Positions 48,842 through 58,374 of a stretch of 64,000 bases of DNA are shown here, piece after piece; the first letter of the stretch is position 1; the number at the start of each line of letters is the position of its first letter. This stretch comes from an uncultured Lachnospiraceae bacterium (GTDB taxonomy: Bacteria > Bacillota > Clostridia > Lachnospirales > Lachnospiraceae), in assembly GCA_946615865.1 (NCBI GenBank), contig CAMOIJ010000003.1, positions 1-64,000 on the forward strand, read 5' to 3'. A program made the position numbers and the translations under genes. The notes beneath the pieces were generated by a model. It was not told where the DNA came from, searched no databases, and saw nothing but the letters and a program-made list of their open reading frames with translations.

Positions 48842-49663
48842 ATGAGCAAATACAAACTCGCCGCTTTCGACATGGACGGAACTTTTCTGGACTCTCATAA
48901 GGAGATCCGGCCTTCCACAGTGGAAGCCTGCAAAAGAGCGTCGGACGCAGGCAAGATCCTCGCCATCGACACAGGGCGCGCAGTCTCGGAACTGACCCTC
49001 TATCCCTTCGGGGAGATGGGAATCCGCTACGGGGCCTGCACTTGCGGAACGGTGATCTACGACTTTGAGCAGGACCTCGTCCTTGCCAAAAAAGTGATCC
49101 CCGCAGAGTTCATCCCGATTCTGGCGGAGGCCTCCGCGAAGGAGGATCTGATGCTCCAGGTCATGGTGAACGGCATCTCCTATGTGGAAGCCGCTGACGT
49201 GGCGAATATGCCCCATTTCCAGATGGCTGTATACCAGCCGCTCTACGAGGCGACCACTTCCCTTGTGGATGATGTGCGGGCCTTCGCCATCGAGCATGCG
49301 CACGAAATCAACAAAATGAACATGTACCATGCGACCCCTGAGGGGCGCCTGCGGACGCAGGAGCGATTGGCACATCTTCCTTTGGACTTCACCTATGCCG
49401 AGCAAACTTCCTTCGAGGTCACTCCTCAGGGCGTGTCCAAAGGCACGGGACTCGTCGATCTGTGCGAGGTACTGGGCGTTCCGATCGAAGAAGCCATCGG
49501 CGTAGGCGACGCCTTCAACGATGTCCCCATGCTGGAAATGGCAGGCCTTGGCGTCGCTATGGGCAACTCCAACGAAGCGGCTTTGCAGGCTGCCGATGTG
49601 GTGGTCGGCGACAACGATCACGACGGCATCGCTGAGGTGATCGACCGGTATCTGATGGGATAA
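48842..49663 (+). CDS. HAD hydrolase, Cof/IIB subfamily
   Basis: The protein has 273 residues. HAD motifs: FDMDGTFLDS (nucleophile Asp10), TGRAVSEL, Lys in the GVSKGTGL segment, and GVGDAFNDVPMLEMAGLGVAMGNS. The Cof-type cap lies between motifs II and III. Such enzymes dephosphorylate sugar phosphates, flavin or pyridoxal phosphates. AAAGGAG precedes the ATG. It is 22 bp after the MoxR operon's last gene and may be cotranscribed. Confidence 0.94.
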   Translation: MSKYKLAAFDMDGTFLDSHKEIRPSTVEACKRASDAGKILAIDTGRAVSELTLYPFGEMGIRYGACTCGTVIYDFEQDLVLAKKVIPAEFIPILAEASAKEDLMLQVMVNGISYVEAADVANMPHFQMAVYQPLYEATTSLVDDVRAFAIEHAHEINKMNMYHATPEGRLRTQERLAHLPLDFTYAEQTSFEVTPQGVSKGTGLVDLCEVLGVPIEEAIGVGDAFNDVPMLEMAGLGVAMGNSNEAALQAADVVVGDNDHDGIAEVIDRYLMG

Positions 49664-49710
49664 GAACCTTCATCCTTGTCAGCGAATATCACCAAGGAAA
49701 TCATTAACCC

Positions 49711-50907
49711 ATGAAAAGCATAAAAAGCATCTACAAGATCGGCCACGGCCCTTCAAGTTCCCACACAGTAGGCCCTTATCGCGCCGCCAAGATCTTCGCC
49801 GGCCGCTATCCCGCTGCTGACAGTTTCCGCGTCACGCTCTACGGCTCTCTCGCCTTCACCGGCGAAGGCCACGGAACCGGCAAAGCGATCCGGTCAGCTC
49901 TTCCGAACTCCGAGATCCTCTTCAACCGCACCGAGCGCGGTCTTCCGCATCCCAACACGATGCTCTTTGAGGCCCTCCGCGGCGGCGAATTGCTGGGCAG
50001 CGCCCGGATCATCAGCATCGGTGGGGGCTCCATCCGCATCGAAAACGAGGCCTCCGAGGAAGAGATTGAAATCTATCCGCAGGAGAATTTCTCACAAATG
50101 CTGGAATCCTGCCGCAGTCAAAACATTGATCTCCCCACCTTCATCTACAAGATGGAGGGCCCCTCACTCCGTCCCTACCTGGAGAGAATCTGGGAGGCCA
50201 TGAAGACTTCCGTCGAACGCGGCCTTGCCGCGGAAGGAATTCTTCCCGGCGGCCTTAATGTGGCCAGAAAAGCCAAACTTCTCTATGAAAAACGCTGCTA
50301 CAACGAGAGCGCCGACGTAACTATGAACCGCGTGATCGCCGCCTACGCCTACGCAGTCAGCGAAGAAAACGCCGACGAGAACATCGTTGTCACCTCGCCG
50401 ACCTGCGGCAGCTGCGGCGTTCTGCCATCAGTAATGTACTACATGTATAAAGACCGCGGCTTTCCGGAAAACGAGATCCTGGATGCTCTTGCTGTTGCCG
50501 GACTTGTCGGCAACGTGATCCGCACTAACGCCAGCATTTCCGGCGCTGAATGCGGATGCCAGGCGGAGATCGGAAGCGCCTGCTCCATGACAGCCGCCGC
50601 TGTGGCCACCCTCTACAAACTCAACATCGACCAGATCGAGTATTCCGCCGAGATCGCAATGGAACATAATCTCGGCCTTACCTGCGACCCTGTAAACGGC
50701 CTGGTGCAGATCCCCTGCATCGAGCGCAACGCCGTCGCAGCTATGCACGCGATCACCGCAGTGAACCTCTCCCGCTTCCTCTACACCACCCGTAAGATCT
50801 CATTCGACGAAGTCGTCGCGACCATGTACCGCACCGGCCTCGACATGGACGAGAAATACCGGGAGACTTCCCATGGAGGGCTGGCGGTGATTTATAGCAG
50901 GAAGTGA
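49711..50907 (+). CDS. sdaA: L-serine dehydratase, iron-sulfur, single chain
   Basis: The protein has 398 residues. It joins the beta-type N-terminal domain (KIGHGPSSSHTVGPYRAAKIF) to the alpha-type catalytic domain. The Fe-S cysteines are visible in SPTCGSCGVLPS and SGAECGCQAEIGSACSM. It converts L-serine to pyruvate and ammonia and is oxygen-sensitive, which suits an anaerobe. The length is slightly shorter than E. coli SdaA. A bidirectional terminator follows. Confidence 0.93.
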   Translation: MKSIKSIYKIGHGPSSSHTVGPYRAAKIFAGRYPAADSFRVTLYGSLAFTGEGHGTGKAIRSALPNSEILFNRTERGLPHPNTMLFEALRGGELLGSARIISIGGGSIRIENEASEEEIEIYPQENFSQMLESCRSQNIDLPTFIYKMEGPSLRPYLERIWEAMKTSVERGLAAEGILPGGLNVARKAKLLYEKRCYNESADVTMNRVIAAYAYAVSEENADENIVVTSPTCGSCGVLPSVMYYMYKDRGFPENEILDALAVAGLVGNVIRTNASISGAECGCQAEIGSACSMTAAAVATLYKLNIDQIEYSAEIAMEHNLGLTCDPVNGLVQIPCIERNAVAAMHAITAVNLSRFLYTTRKISFDEVVATMYRTGLDMDEKYRETSHGGLAVIYSRK

Positions 50908-50944
50908 GGCAGAAGCTTACTTTATAGAATGCAGGATTTATGAC

Positions 50945-50982
50945 AAAAAGGACCGGGAAAAGCGATTCCCCGGTCCTTTTTC
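50945..50982. terminator. bidirectional intrinsic terminator
   Basis: AAAAAGGACCGGG and CCCGGTCCTTTTT form a perfect stem around AAAAGCGATTC, between the serine dehydratase gene and the convergent HD gene. Confidence 0.88.
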
Positions 50983-51024
50983 TTATGCGGCTTATTTGAT
51001 TATTCTCAGATACTTCTGCTGCAC

Positions 51025-51561
51025 TCATCTTGAGTATTCCCTGAACATCTCCAGATACTCCTGTTCCACTTCTGCAAAAGGTCTCACAGCATAATCAGGC
51101 ATGACCTGCAGCTTCGGCGCTTCATCACCCGGTCGTTCTCCCAGAAGAATTGTCAAGTCATACCAGAGCAGAGCATCATCTATGGCCTTAAGCTGTACCT
51201 GCTCTTCTGCTGTCAATGAATCCCCAAGAAACTTCTCGTAAATCAGATCGAGCAAGTGGTTTTCATGCTCACAGTACTCCGGCAGCTCTTTCTTGAATGG
51301 GCGCGGAATGTCTGACATGTAACACTCACTTGCATCATGCAGAAGGCAGCCGAGGACCAAGCGATCGGAAAACCCTCGGGCAGCTGCCTCCTTCGCGCAG
51401 CACAGGCAGTGCTCTCCGACGGACCAGAAAGTCTTCACATGGCCGTTACCACGGGTGATCAGAGACAGCGCGTGAGCGATGTCTTCGATGCAGATTGCTT
51501 CTTGGTCGGGATTTGTCGGCTCGAAATGCTTGCCGGTGTAGGTGGTGATGTAGCTGCTCAT
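51025..51561 (-). CDS. HD-domain hydrolase (YfbR-like)
   Basis: The protein has 178 residues. It has VGEHCLCCAKEA, the HD pair in LVLGCLLHDASECYMSDIPRP and a late acidic helix (AIDDALLWYDLTILLGERPG). The HDASE...DIPRPFK motif is shared with YfbR-type 5'-nucleotidases and related phage HD proteins. The likely reaction is hydrolysis of a nucleoside monophosphate. Confidence 0.88.
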   Translation of the reverse strand: MSSYITTYTGKHFEPTNPDQEAICIEDIAHALSLITRGNGHVKTFWSVGEHCLCCAKEAAARGFSDRLVLGCLLHDASECYMSDIPRPFKKELPEYCEHENHLLDLIYEKFLGDSLTAEEQVQLKAIDDALLWYDLTILLGERPGDEAPKLQVMPDYAVRPFAEVEQEYLEMFREYSR

Positions 51562-51684
51562 GTGGTTCCTCGTAGATGTTGAGTTTGTTTACAGTTGAGT
51601 GATGGATACATTTTACACACTTCTAAGTCAACTATCCATCTTAATGATAAGAATTCTTCTGTAGATGAACTTTATAGATGCCAC

Positions 51685-51871
51685 TGCCGTTTGAGTGCCC
51701 TTCAACTACCTACAAGGGCACTCAAACGGCAGAAATAAAGAAATCAGGCATTATTGCCGCTGAAGTGCCCTTCGACAACCTCCAAGGGCACTCAAACGGC
51801 AGAAATAAAGAAATCAGGCATTATTGCCGCTGAAGTGCCCTTCGACTACCTCCAGGGGCACTCAAACGGCA
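51685..51871. repeat. 60-bp tandem hairpin repeat
   Basis: The 391-bp gap 51562-51953 holds a hairpin with arms TGCCGTTTGAGTGCCCTT and AAGGGCACTCAAACGGCA (51685-51702 and 51714-51731) followed by near-identical 60-bp units starting at 51721 and 51781 and a partial unit to 51871. Each unit carries GAAGTGCCCTTCGA and AGGGCACTCAAACGGCA, so each can fold. The rest of the gap is AT-rich upstream sequence of the HD gene and a short stretch before the mscS stop in which I see nothing. Confidence 0.9.
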
Positions 51872-51953
51872 CTAAAGAAGAAACCAGCCATGTCGCCACA
51901 TAAAAAAAGGCAGTCGCTCAAACCGAGCGGCCGCCCCAACAAATACTTATGCT

Positions 51954-52871
51954 TCACCCCTGGTGCACCACCACCTGCGGGAACGGAATCTCAATACCCT
52001 TCTCCATAAAGAGCGCCCAGATGTCCCTGGTGAGCTGGCGCTGCGCCTTGAAGACATCTTCTTCCCTGACGTCGACGATGAACTTGAGGTTCACGCCGCT
52101 GTCCGCCAGCGCGGTCACGCCCAGGAAGACCGGCTCTTTCTGGTAGAGGTCTTTGTGGGCCTCATACATCAGCGGCAGACCTTCCGCAATAACTCTATCC
52201 ATTTTCTTCAGGTCTGTATCGTAGGCTACGCTGACCTCGCAGGCCGCTACAGATCTGTTGCGGGAACGGTTCTGGAAATTGCGGATGTCCGAGTTGTTGA
52301 CGATCTTCAGGTTGCCGCCCGCGTCCTCGATCGTCGTCGTGCGGACGCCTATATTGCGCACCGTGCCCCGGAAATCATCCAGAATGATGATATCTCCGTT
52401 GACGTACTGCCCCTCAAAGATGATGAACGCGCCGGTTATGATATCCTCGATCAGGCTCTGCGCGCCGAAACCCAGTATCAATCCGACAATGCCGATACCA
52501 GCCAGCACAGCAGTAGTATTGACGCCAAGGATCGCAAGTCCCCAGACCACGCCGATGATCACGATCAGATAGTGGAATGTGCCCGCCAACAGATCACCGA
52601 TCGTCTGAGCCCGCAAGCTCTTTTTGCCAAAATACTGAATGATCCACTTGACCACCACATTGATGACCCAGAGCACGCTGAACATAAGCAGCACTGTCAA
52701 AATATGGGCCACCGTAATTCTGCCGCTCCGCTCGATCAGGAAATAGCTCTTTTCCAGATCGCGGATCTTTTCCCTCGTCTCCATAGACACGGGAAGCCAC
52801 TGCGGGTTGAGCAGCAAAATGATCAGTATAACAGCGATCAGTGTTCCGATCATCGTCCTATTCTTTTTCAT
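51954..52871 (-). CDS. small-conductance mechanosensitive channel (MscS family)
   Basis: The protein has 305 residues. Three hydrophobic helices precede the pore-lining TM3 (GIGIVGLILGFGAQSLIEDI) and the MscS beta domain (GQYVNGDIIILDDFRGTVRN, TTTIEDAGGNLKIVNNSDI). The C-terminal alpha/beta domain ends with FPQVVVHQG. It should open under membrane tension during hypo-osmotic shock. The gene is alone between the repeat region and the large surface-protein gene. Confidence 0.93.
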   Translation of the reverse strand: MKKNRTMIGTLIAVILIILLLNPQWLPVSMETREKIRDLEKSYFLIERSGRITVAHILTVLLMFSVLWVINVVVKWIIQYFGKKSLRAQTIGDLLAGTFHYLIVIIGVVWGLAILGVNTTAVLAGIGIVGLILGFGAQSLIEDIITGAFIIFEGQYVNGDIIILDDFRGTVRNIGVRTTTIEDAGGNLKIVNNSDIRNFQNRSRNRSVAACEVSVAYDTDLKKMDRVIAEGLPLMYEAHKDLYQKEPVFLGVTALADSGVNLKFIVDVREEDVFKAQRQLTRDIWALFMEKGIEIPFPQVVVHQG

Positions 52872-52937
52872 AATCCATGTCCTCCTGCTTGTACTGTTTT
52901 GACCTGCTTTGCAGATAGTTTCATTTCCAAATAAGCG

Positions 52938-55900
52938 TTATGGATAAACTTCGGACAATTCCCGAATATCCGTGACGAAATTCAGATTAATACCAAGCCC
53001 CTCACCCTGAATGTCGTACTCATCGTCTCCTTTTGCGATCGCGTGGAAATACAGGCTGTAGCGCGTGCAATCCGAATCGGGCGGTATAAGATTATTGATC
53101 GTGTCCGAATAGGTGTACGTATCGTCGTCTTTCACGAACCACGCGTCGATATTTCCACTCCTGATCTCCTCAGAATAAACGGAAGTATCGCTGTCCGCGT
53201 AGTACCAGAAAACTTCGACCCGGTCGAAATTCAGAGTGTAATCGTGCGGATCACCCCATTCTTTTTCCAGATTTAGATCACAGCTGATGTTGGCAATATC
53301 GCCTGTCCCGCTCACTTCAAAGTCGCCCTGTGTCAAATAGCATTCCATCGGCACCACGCTTTTTTCCTCTGTGAACTCCGACGTCAATTCTACTTCGTCC
53401 AGCGTGTATTTGAGATGGATCGTGACATCCACTGTTCCGCTGTCCATGATCGGGCGGAAATTAATGTAGTTATCGGGATCAGGATCAAAGACATTCATAC
53501 TGCTATTCAAATCATCGCCGGGTCCGTCAATAGTATCCATCCGGAAGGTACGAACTGTGCCTCCAATTTCAGCGCTGATCTCCGCATAAGACTCAATATC
53601 CGTTGCGAGTTTACCGGCGATCGAATAGTTCACCATCAGGTGATCAAGTTCTCTCCACCCGTAAACAGGACCGATTTCGACCACAGGAACCCCGACAATG
53701 ACACCCGGAAAGTTTCTTATTTCAGTGTAGGTATATAACTCATCAGGTGAATCGTATATGTCATCACCGTTTATATCGGCGTAGAAATGGAGTTTAAATC
53801 TCAACGCATCCGGATCCGGCGGCGCGGCATCCAGGCCTTCGTACCAGAAAGAATATCCCTGGATCATGTTGCCGTCAGCATTAGGCCCGCTGTTATAAGG
53901 TCCCGTGAAGACCTGGGGATCGCCCTTGCTCTTGCTCCATATAGTTTCAGTGCCGACGGGTATATCATTCCCGTGGGAATCAACCTCAAACCATTCGATT
54001 TCAACCTTCGTGAAATCGAGACTATAGGAATGAGGATCATCCGCTTTATAGACCATATTCACTTCATAGCCTAAGTTCAGCTTATCTATACTACCACTCA
54101 CTACTCCCGGCACCGTTTCCAGATAAGCGGACATGAACTCAGGATTGCCCGGGAACTCAAACTCTTTCACTTTTGACTCACCACCCAGCTCATAATTGAC
54201 TGTGATCGTGGTGATCCACTGTCCGCCGCTGAAAATCGTAAGATGGCCGCCGGCATTGTCTTCAACCGTCTTGGTTCCGGCACCGATCACCTCAGGCAAA
54301 GTGTGCTCATAATGATCGGAAGCCGACGGATCATATGTGATCTCAGCCTGAGATGTGATGTTCGTCGCGTCATTTGCCGTGATATCATACCCGAGTTCCA
54401 AATGATCGACCATCTGATACCAATATAGGTGATCAAAACTCAACTCCGGCTCCACCAGCGTGACGCCGGGCAGCGGTATAGATGCCATCTCCACAGAAAG
54501 CGGGCGATGGACTTTGTAAACGGCTCTATCCGGATCGATTGTATCGGTACCCGTTCCTTCTGTATGGCAGATCAGGTAATAATGCGTCGCTCCTTCCGCG
54601 TCCGCGAGAGGCGTGGCGTCCAGAGTTCCCTCATAGTGGAAAGTCAGATTTTTATGGTCCCCATCGATCACAGGTCCTGTAGGGCCGGTTACCGGGCTGG
54701 GATCCAAACCGTTCCAAACGGTCCTTGTACTTCCGATCTTATTGCCTTTCTTATCTTTCCATCCTATATCGATTCCGGTCACATTTATATTGTATTCATG
54801 GCGGTCATCGGCCGGATATTCGAAAACAATGTCCGCTGTAACTGCCTGGCTGTCAACGTCAGTTCCGCTTCCCGAAACTCCCAGGCCATATAACGACAGG
54901 TTCCCCTTGAACTCCGGCGGCATTGAAACGCTGACAGTGCGCGTCCTGTTTTCTCCGTGCAGCGTGTAGTTCAGTTCCACTTCAACCGTCCAGGAGTCGC
55001 CGCTGTGGTGCCACCACAGTTTATCTGAGCCGTCCGCATTCACGCTGATCGGGCCCGATCCTGTTTGTTCAGTCATTGTAACCGTCTTTGAGGAATCGAT
55101 ATCAGACGTCACTGTCGCGACTGACCTGATATCCTCGGCGTCACCGGGCGTGATCGTATATCCGACTTCAATATGATTGAGTTCGTCCCACAAATAAATG
55201 TAGTTGATCGTCACCTCCAGATCCTTTTCGATCTCACAGGGCGTCGACCGCCCGAATGTCGGTTCGTGAATCGTATATACAGTCCCGTCCGTATCGGTTC
55301 CGGTGCCCTTCATGTAATAGTCGAGGTAGAAATGCGTGGCTCCCGCTGCATCCGCGGGCGGAACGACGTTGAGAAGGTCGTGGTAATCAAATGTCAAAAC
55401 CTTGTAGTCCCCATCAGTTGTCGGTCCTGTGGGTCCCGTGATCGGAGAGGTTCCGGTGCCGTTCCAGACTGTTTTTTTGGTACTGCCGACTTCCTCGTAT
55501 GTACTGCCGCCTCCGCTGAGAGGGACCTCCTTCATCCAGCCCATCTCTATTTTGGCAAATGACACGTCATAGGTATGGCGGTCATTCTTTCCATACCTGA
55601 ATTTAATCGTATCGCTGACGACTTTATTTGTAGTCGAGCTGTTTCCCGACAGATACTGCGGATCCAGCCACAGGAAGTCCATGAACTCCGGCTGCGCCGT
55701 ATTGCTGACGGTGAGAGTCTTGCTCTCCCCGTTAAGCGTATACGCAAGCGTCACGTCTGTTTTCCATTCGTCCGCGCTCATATACGTGATCTTCCCGTAA
55801 CCGTCCGCGTTTGCGTCGATCGTTCCGGCGCCCGTCTTGGAGGGCATACCGACCGTCATAGACGGATCCCTCATAGAGGTGACAGTGGAGTAGGATGTGA

Positions 55901-56534
55901 TAGATTCCCCATCGTTAGCTGTGATATTATACTCCACCTCAATGTGACCCAGGCAGTACCAGTAATAAACATGAGCGATGCTCACAGTGGGATCCTTGTA
56001 GGTCGGTTCCTCCGGCTCTACAGGTAAATCAGGCTCAGTCGGGCTGCTTGGCTCGTCTTCAGGTTCGGATGTCTCCGGTGAATCCTCCGATGTCTCCGGC
56101 GAGTCTTCCGGCTCATCGAGCTCATCGGGCGAATCCGGCGTTTCAGAACTGCTTGTGGAAGCCGGTGTCTCAGGCGTCACAGGCTCTTCCGGCTTTTTGG
56201 GTTCTTCAGGAGTTTCCGGAATGTCCTTGTGCTCCTCCGGGTTTATCGGGGGCTCCGGCATATCGGGCTCAGAAGGTTCCTCCGATTTCGTCTCTGATGT
56301 GACTACCGTCTTCTTTTCATCAGTCTGGGGCTCCGTTCCCGGCATCTCCCCGCCGGGACGAGTGGACACAAGCAGCAGGAGCAGCAGCCCGATGAGCGCA
56401 AAAAACAGGAACCGCTTCGGGCTGTTCCTTCTTTCCGGCCCGCGTGTCCCATAAATTCCTTTATGATGTTTTCCGCCCTTTATCGGTTCGTACGGCTCCG
56501 CATACTCCGGGTACTGGTCGTTGATCTCACGCAT
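52938..56534 (-). CDS. large surface protein with four ~255-residue repeats
   Basis: The protein has 1198 residues. A basic cytoplasmic N-terminus, one hydrophobic helix (about 41-58), a Pro/Glu/Thr/Ser-rich stalk (about 60-182) and then four tandem repeats starting near residues 184, 440, 697 and 950. Each begins with a pattern like YYWYCLGHIEVEYNI, then an Ala/Thr/Ser strand, Glu-Phe-Met, and a conserved VE(I/M)xW segment; repeats 1 and 2 also share ITGPTGP/VTGPTGP and GATHYYL-type strands. The repeats look like beta-rich Ig-like or adhesin modules. No LPxTG motif is present; anchoring is by the N-terminal helix. AAGGGGAAG precedes the ATG. Confidence 0.85.
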   Translation of the reverse strand: MREINDQYPEYAEPYEPIKGGKHHKGIYGTRGPERRNSPKRFLFFALIGLLLLLLVSTRPGGEMPGTEPQTDEKKTVVTSETKSEEPSEPDMPEPPINPEEHKDIPETPEEPKKPEEPVTPETPASTSSSETPDSPDELDEPEDSPETSEDSPETSEPEDEPSSPTEPDLPVEPEEPTYKDPTVSIAHVYYWYCLGHIEVEYNITANDGESITSYSTVTSMRDPSMTVGMPSKTGAGTIDANADGYGKITYMSADEWKTDVTLAYTLNGESKTLTVSNTAQPEFMDFLWLDPQYLSGNSSTTNKVVSDTIKFRYGKNDRHTYDVSFAKIEMGWMKEVPLSGGGSTYEEVGSTKKTVWNGTGTSPITGPTGPTTDGDYKVLTFDYHDLLNVVPPADAAGATHFYLDYYMKGTGTDTDGTVYTIHEPTFGRSTPCEIEKDLEVTINYIYLWDELNHIEVGYTITPGDAEDIRSVATVTSDIDSSKTVTMTEQTGSGPISVNADGSDKLWWHHSGDSWTVEVELNYTLHGENRTRTVSVSMPPEFKGNLSLYGLGVSGSGTDVDSQAVTADIVFEYPADDRHEYNINVTGIDIGWKDKKGNKIGSTRTVWNGLDPSPVTGPTGPVIDGDHKNLTFHYEGTLDATPLADAEGATHYYLICHTEGTGTDTIDPDRAVYKVHRPLSVEMASIPLPGVTLVEPELSFDHLYWYQMVDHLELGYDITANDATNITSQAEITYDPSASDHYEHTLPEVIGAGTKTVEDNAGGHLTIFSGGQWITTITVNYELGGESKVKEFEFPGNPEFMSAYLETVPGVVSGSIDKLNLGYEVNMVYKADDPHSYSLDFTKVEIEWFEVDSHGNDIPVGTETIWSKSKGDPQVFTGPYNSGPNADGNMIQGYSFWYEGLDAAPPDPDALRFKLHFYADINGDDIYDSPDELYTYTEIRNFPGVIVGVPVVEIGPVYGWRELDHLMVNYSIAGKLATDIESYAEISAEIGGTVRTFRMDTIDGPGDDLNSSMNVFDPDPDNYINFRPIMDSGTVDVTIHLKYTLDEVELTSEFTEEKSVVPMECYLTQGDFEVSGTGDIANISCDLNLEKEWGDPHDYTLNFDRVEVFWYYADSDTSVYSEEIRSGNIDAWFVKDDDTYTYSDTINNLIPPDSDCTRYSLYFHAIAKGDDEYDIQGEGLGINLNFVTDIRELSEVYP

Positions 56535-56638
56535 AGGCTTCCCCTTTTCCTATGTCCCGCTGCGGGTTCCCCATAATCTGATCTATGATCGGGATTTGTT
56601 AAATATAAGACATGAAAATGAAATATTTCGTTAACAAT

Positions 56639-56667
56639 ATACTACTGGGCGTCCGCCTCAATGTCAA
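56639..56667 (-). promoter_or_regulatory. promoter of the four-repeat surface protein gene
   Basis: TTGACA (56662-56667), 17 bp, TAGTAT (56639-56644), read leftward, about 105 bases before the ATG at 56534. Confidence 0.65.
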
Positions 56668-56689
56668 CAAGATTGGTCAAAATAGCAAA

Positions 56690-56717
56690 GAAAAAAGCCC
56701 GTGATTTCGTCACGGGC
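56690..56717 (-). terminator. intrinsic terminator of the MFS gene
   Basis: On the minus strand GCCCGTGA-CGAAA-TCACGGGC is followed by TTTTTT. It lies 13 bases after the MFS stop. Confidence 0.88.
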
Positions 56718-56730
56718 CACAGACTCTCTC

Positions 56731-58218
56731 TCATTTCTCGTTATTCTCCCTGATCCTCTTTCGGTCCTCCTCGGAATACTTCTCGACATCCATTTTCCAC
56801 AGGAGAATGATGGAAATCGTAAAGGCGATCAGGTCCATCCCCAGATAAGTAAAGATCAGTACATTCTCCACCGCTGCCGGCTGTCGTACCAGCGACGCGT
56901 CGTACCCGGCAAGGCCAAGAAGGCCGCTTACAATACCTACTGCAAGGCCCCAAAGTCCCACCATGATCGCGCTGTAGACAGACATCGTGAAGCCGTCGCT
57001 GCGAAATCCGTTCTCTGCCTCCAGGTGATCCAGGACGTCAGAAATGAGCGCCAGCAGGATAAACTGCGAAGGCACAATACCGATCGCCTTGAGCGCCACG
57101 CCGGCGCACACTATTTTGAAATCATGTACGCCGAGGAACGCGGCCAGCCCGCCTGCCAGCGACAGGATCAGCCCGGTGACGATGGATCGCTGTTTGCCGA
57201 ACTTGTTGGCGAGAGGCCACACTATGAACATACCAAACGCCGCGGGAAGGCCGCCGATCAGGCCAAGGGCGCTCATCAATGCTCCTGAAGCTTTTTCAGG
57301 GTCTTCCGCCCATAGAACGCTTTCAAACATCCACCGCGAGTAGAAGCTCATGGAAGTGTTCTTGATCAGCTGTCCCATCAGATAGAACAGCACATACAGC
57401 ATGACCATCCACCAGTAGCGGCTGCGGAAGCAGGCCTCCCTGTGCCTTGCGGCCGGAATCTCCTCCTCTCCGGGCTGCTCCATTGTCTCCTCCGTTATGC
57501 GCTCCCTTGTGAAAAAGAACTCAGTCAGTATCCCGGCAGCCGTAACAAGGGCCAGGACAATCGCCAATGTTCTCCAGTGACGATAGGACGCCGCGGCGTC
57601 GAGTTCCCTTCCGTCGTACACGAACATGTAACTCTGCAGGAGGACCGGCACGAGAATGCTCGCCCCTATACCTGCCGCCGCCACAAGGGCCGCGTTGGAC
57701 GTCGTCGCCAGAATCCCCCTCTTATTGCTGTCCCGGGTCGAGAGCGATACCATCGAACTGTGCGCAGTATAATAGCAGGGATACGCAAACGCGTAGTACA
57801 GGTTGTAACTAAAAGCGATCCAGATCATCTCCAGGATAGTTCCGTTGTTGGGAGATGAAAAGATGAGCAAAATAGCGACGATCAGGAGAGGGATCGACGC
57901 CAGCATATAAGGACGGGCCTTTCCCGCTTTCGTCTTCGTGTTGTCGATCCACCTGCCGATCGTGAGATTTCCAAACACCACAAAGATCACCGATACGATC
58001 GGAAGAAGCGCCGCGAACGCGCCGAAGGCGTGTTTGGTCCATCCCAGGACGTCCGCGTAATATCTTGTCAGATACGCGCCGAAGATCGCGTTCGTCAGCA
58101 TCGCGCAAAAAGGCGCAAGAAAATAGCCGAGAGCGATCTCCGGCAATCTGATCTCGTCGCTGCTGATCTTAGTATGAAACGCGGGCTGCTCAACGATCTT
58201 TTTCAAAAAATCCATCAT
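56731..58218 (-). CDS. MFS sugar:cation symporter, GPH/MelB-like
   Basis: The protein has 495 residues and 12 predicted helices. The GPH-family features are the N-terminal IALGYFLAPFCAMLTNAIFGAYL start, GNLTIGRWIDNTKTKAGKARPYM with the signature Asp-x-Thr loop, and the DSNKRGILATTSNAALVAAAG block. It probably imports a glycoside or uronide with H+ or Na+. No glycosidase or regulator is adjacent, so the substrate is open. The start at 58218 has GGGGAAG immediately upstream. Confidence 0.88.
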   Translation of the reverse strand: MMDFLKKIVEQPAFHTKISSDEIRLPEIALGYFLAPFCAMLTNAIFGAYLTRYYADVLGWTKHAFGAFAALLPIVSVIFVVFGNLTIGRWIDNTKTKAGKARPYMLASIPLLIVAILLIFSSPNNGTILEMIWIAFSYNLYYAFAYPCYYTAHSSMVSLSTRDSNKRGILATTSNAALVAAAGIGASILVPVLLQSYMFVYDGRELDAAASYRHWRTLAIVLALVTAAGILTEFFFTRERITEETMEQPGEEEIPAARHREACFRSRYWWMVMLYVLFYLMGQLIKNTSMSFYSRWMFESVLWAEDPEKASGALMSALGLIGGLPAAFGMFIVWPLANKFGKQRSIVTGLILSLAGGLAAFLGVHDFKIVCAGVALKAIGIVPSQFILLALISDVLDHLEAENGFRSDGFTMSVYSAIMVGLWGLAVGIVSGLLGLAGYDASLVRQPAAVENVLIFTYLGMDLIAFTISIILLWKMDVEKYSEEDRKRIRENNEK

Positions 58219-58374
58219 CTTCCCCTGTATTGTGTAATAGTCTGATGGCTGTTAATAAATTATAACATTTCGAGTTGGTTTCCGCCCGAATCGGCCGCGA
58301 ATTCTCCCTCCTTCCATACAATATTTTCCTTTTTGCGGATATAATAAAAAGAGCAAGCTTAAGGAGGGTATCCC

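Noticed and set aside
52000-56500. LPxTG sortase anchoring of the four-repeat protein
   Set aside because: No LPxTG-like motif, C-terminal helix or basic tail is present; only the N-terminal helix can anchor it.
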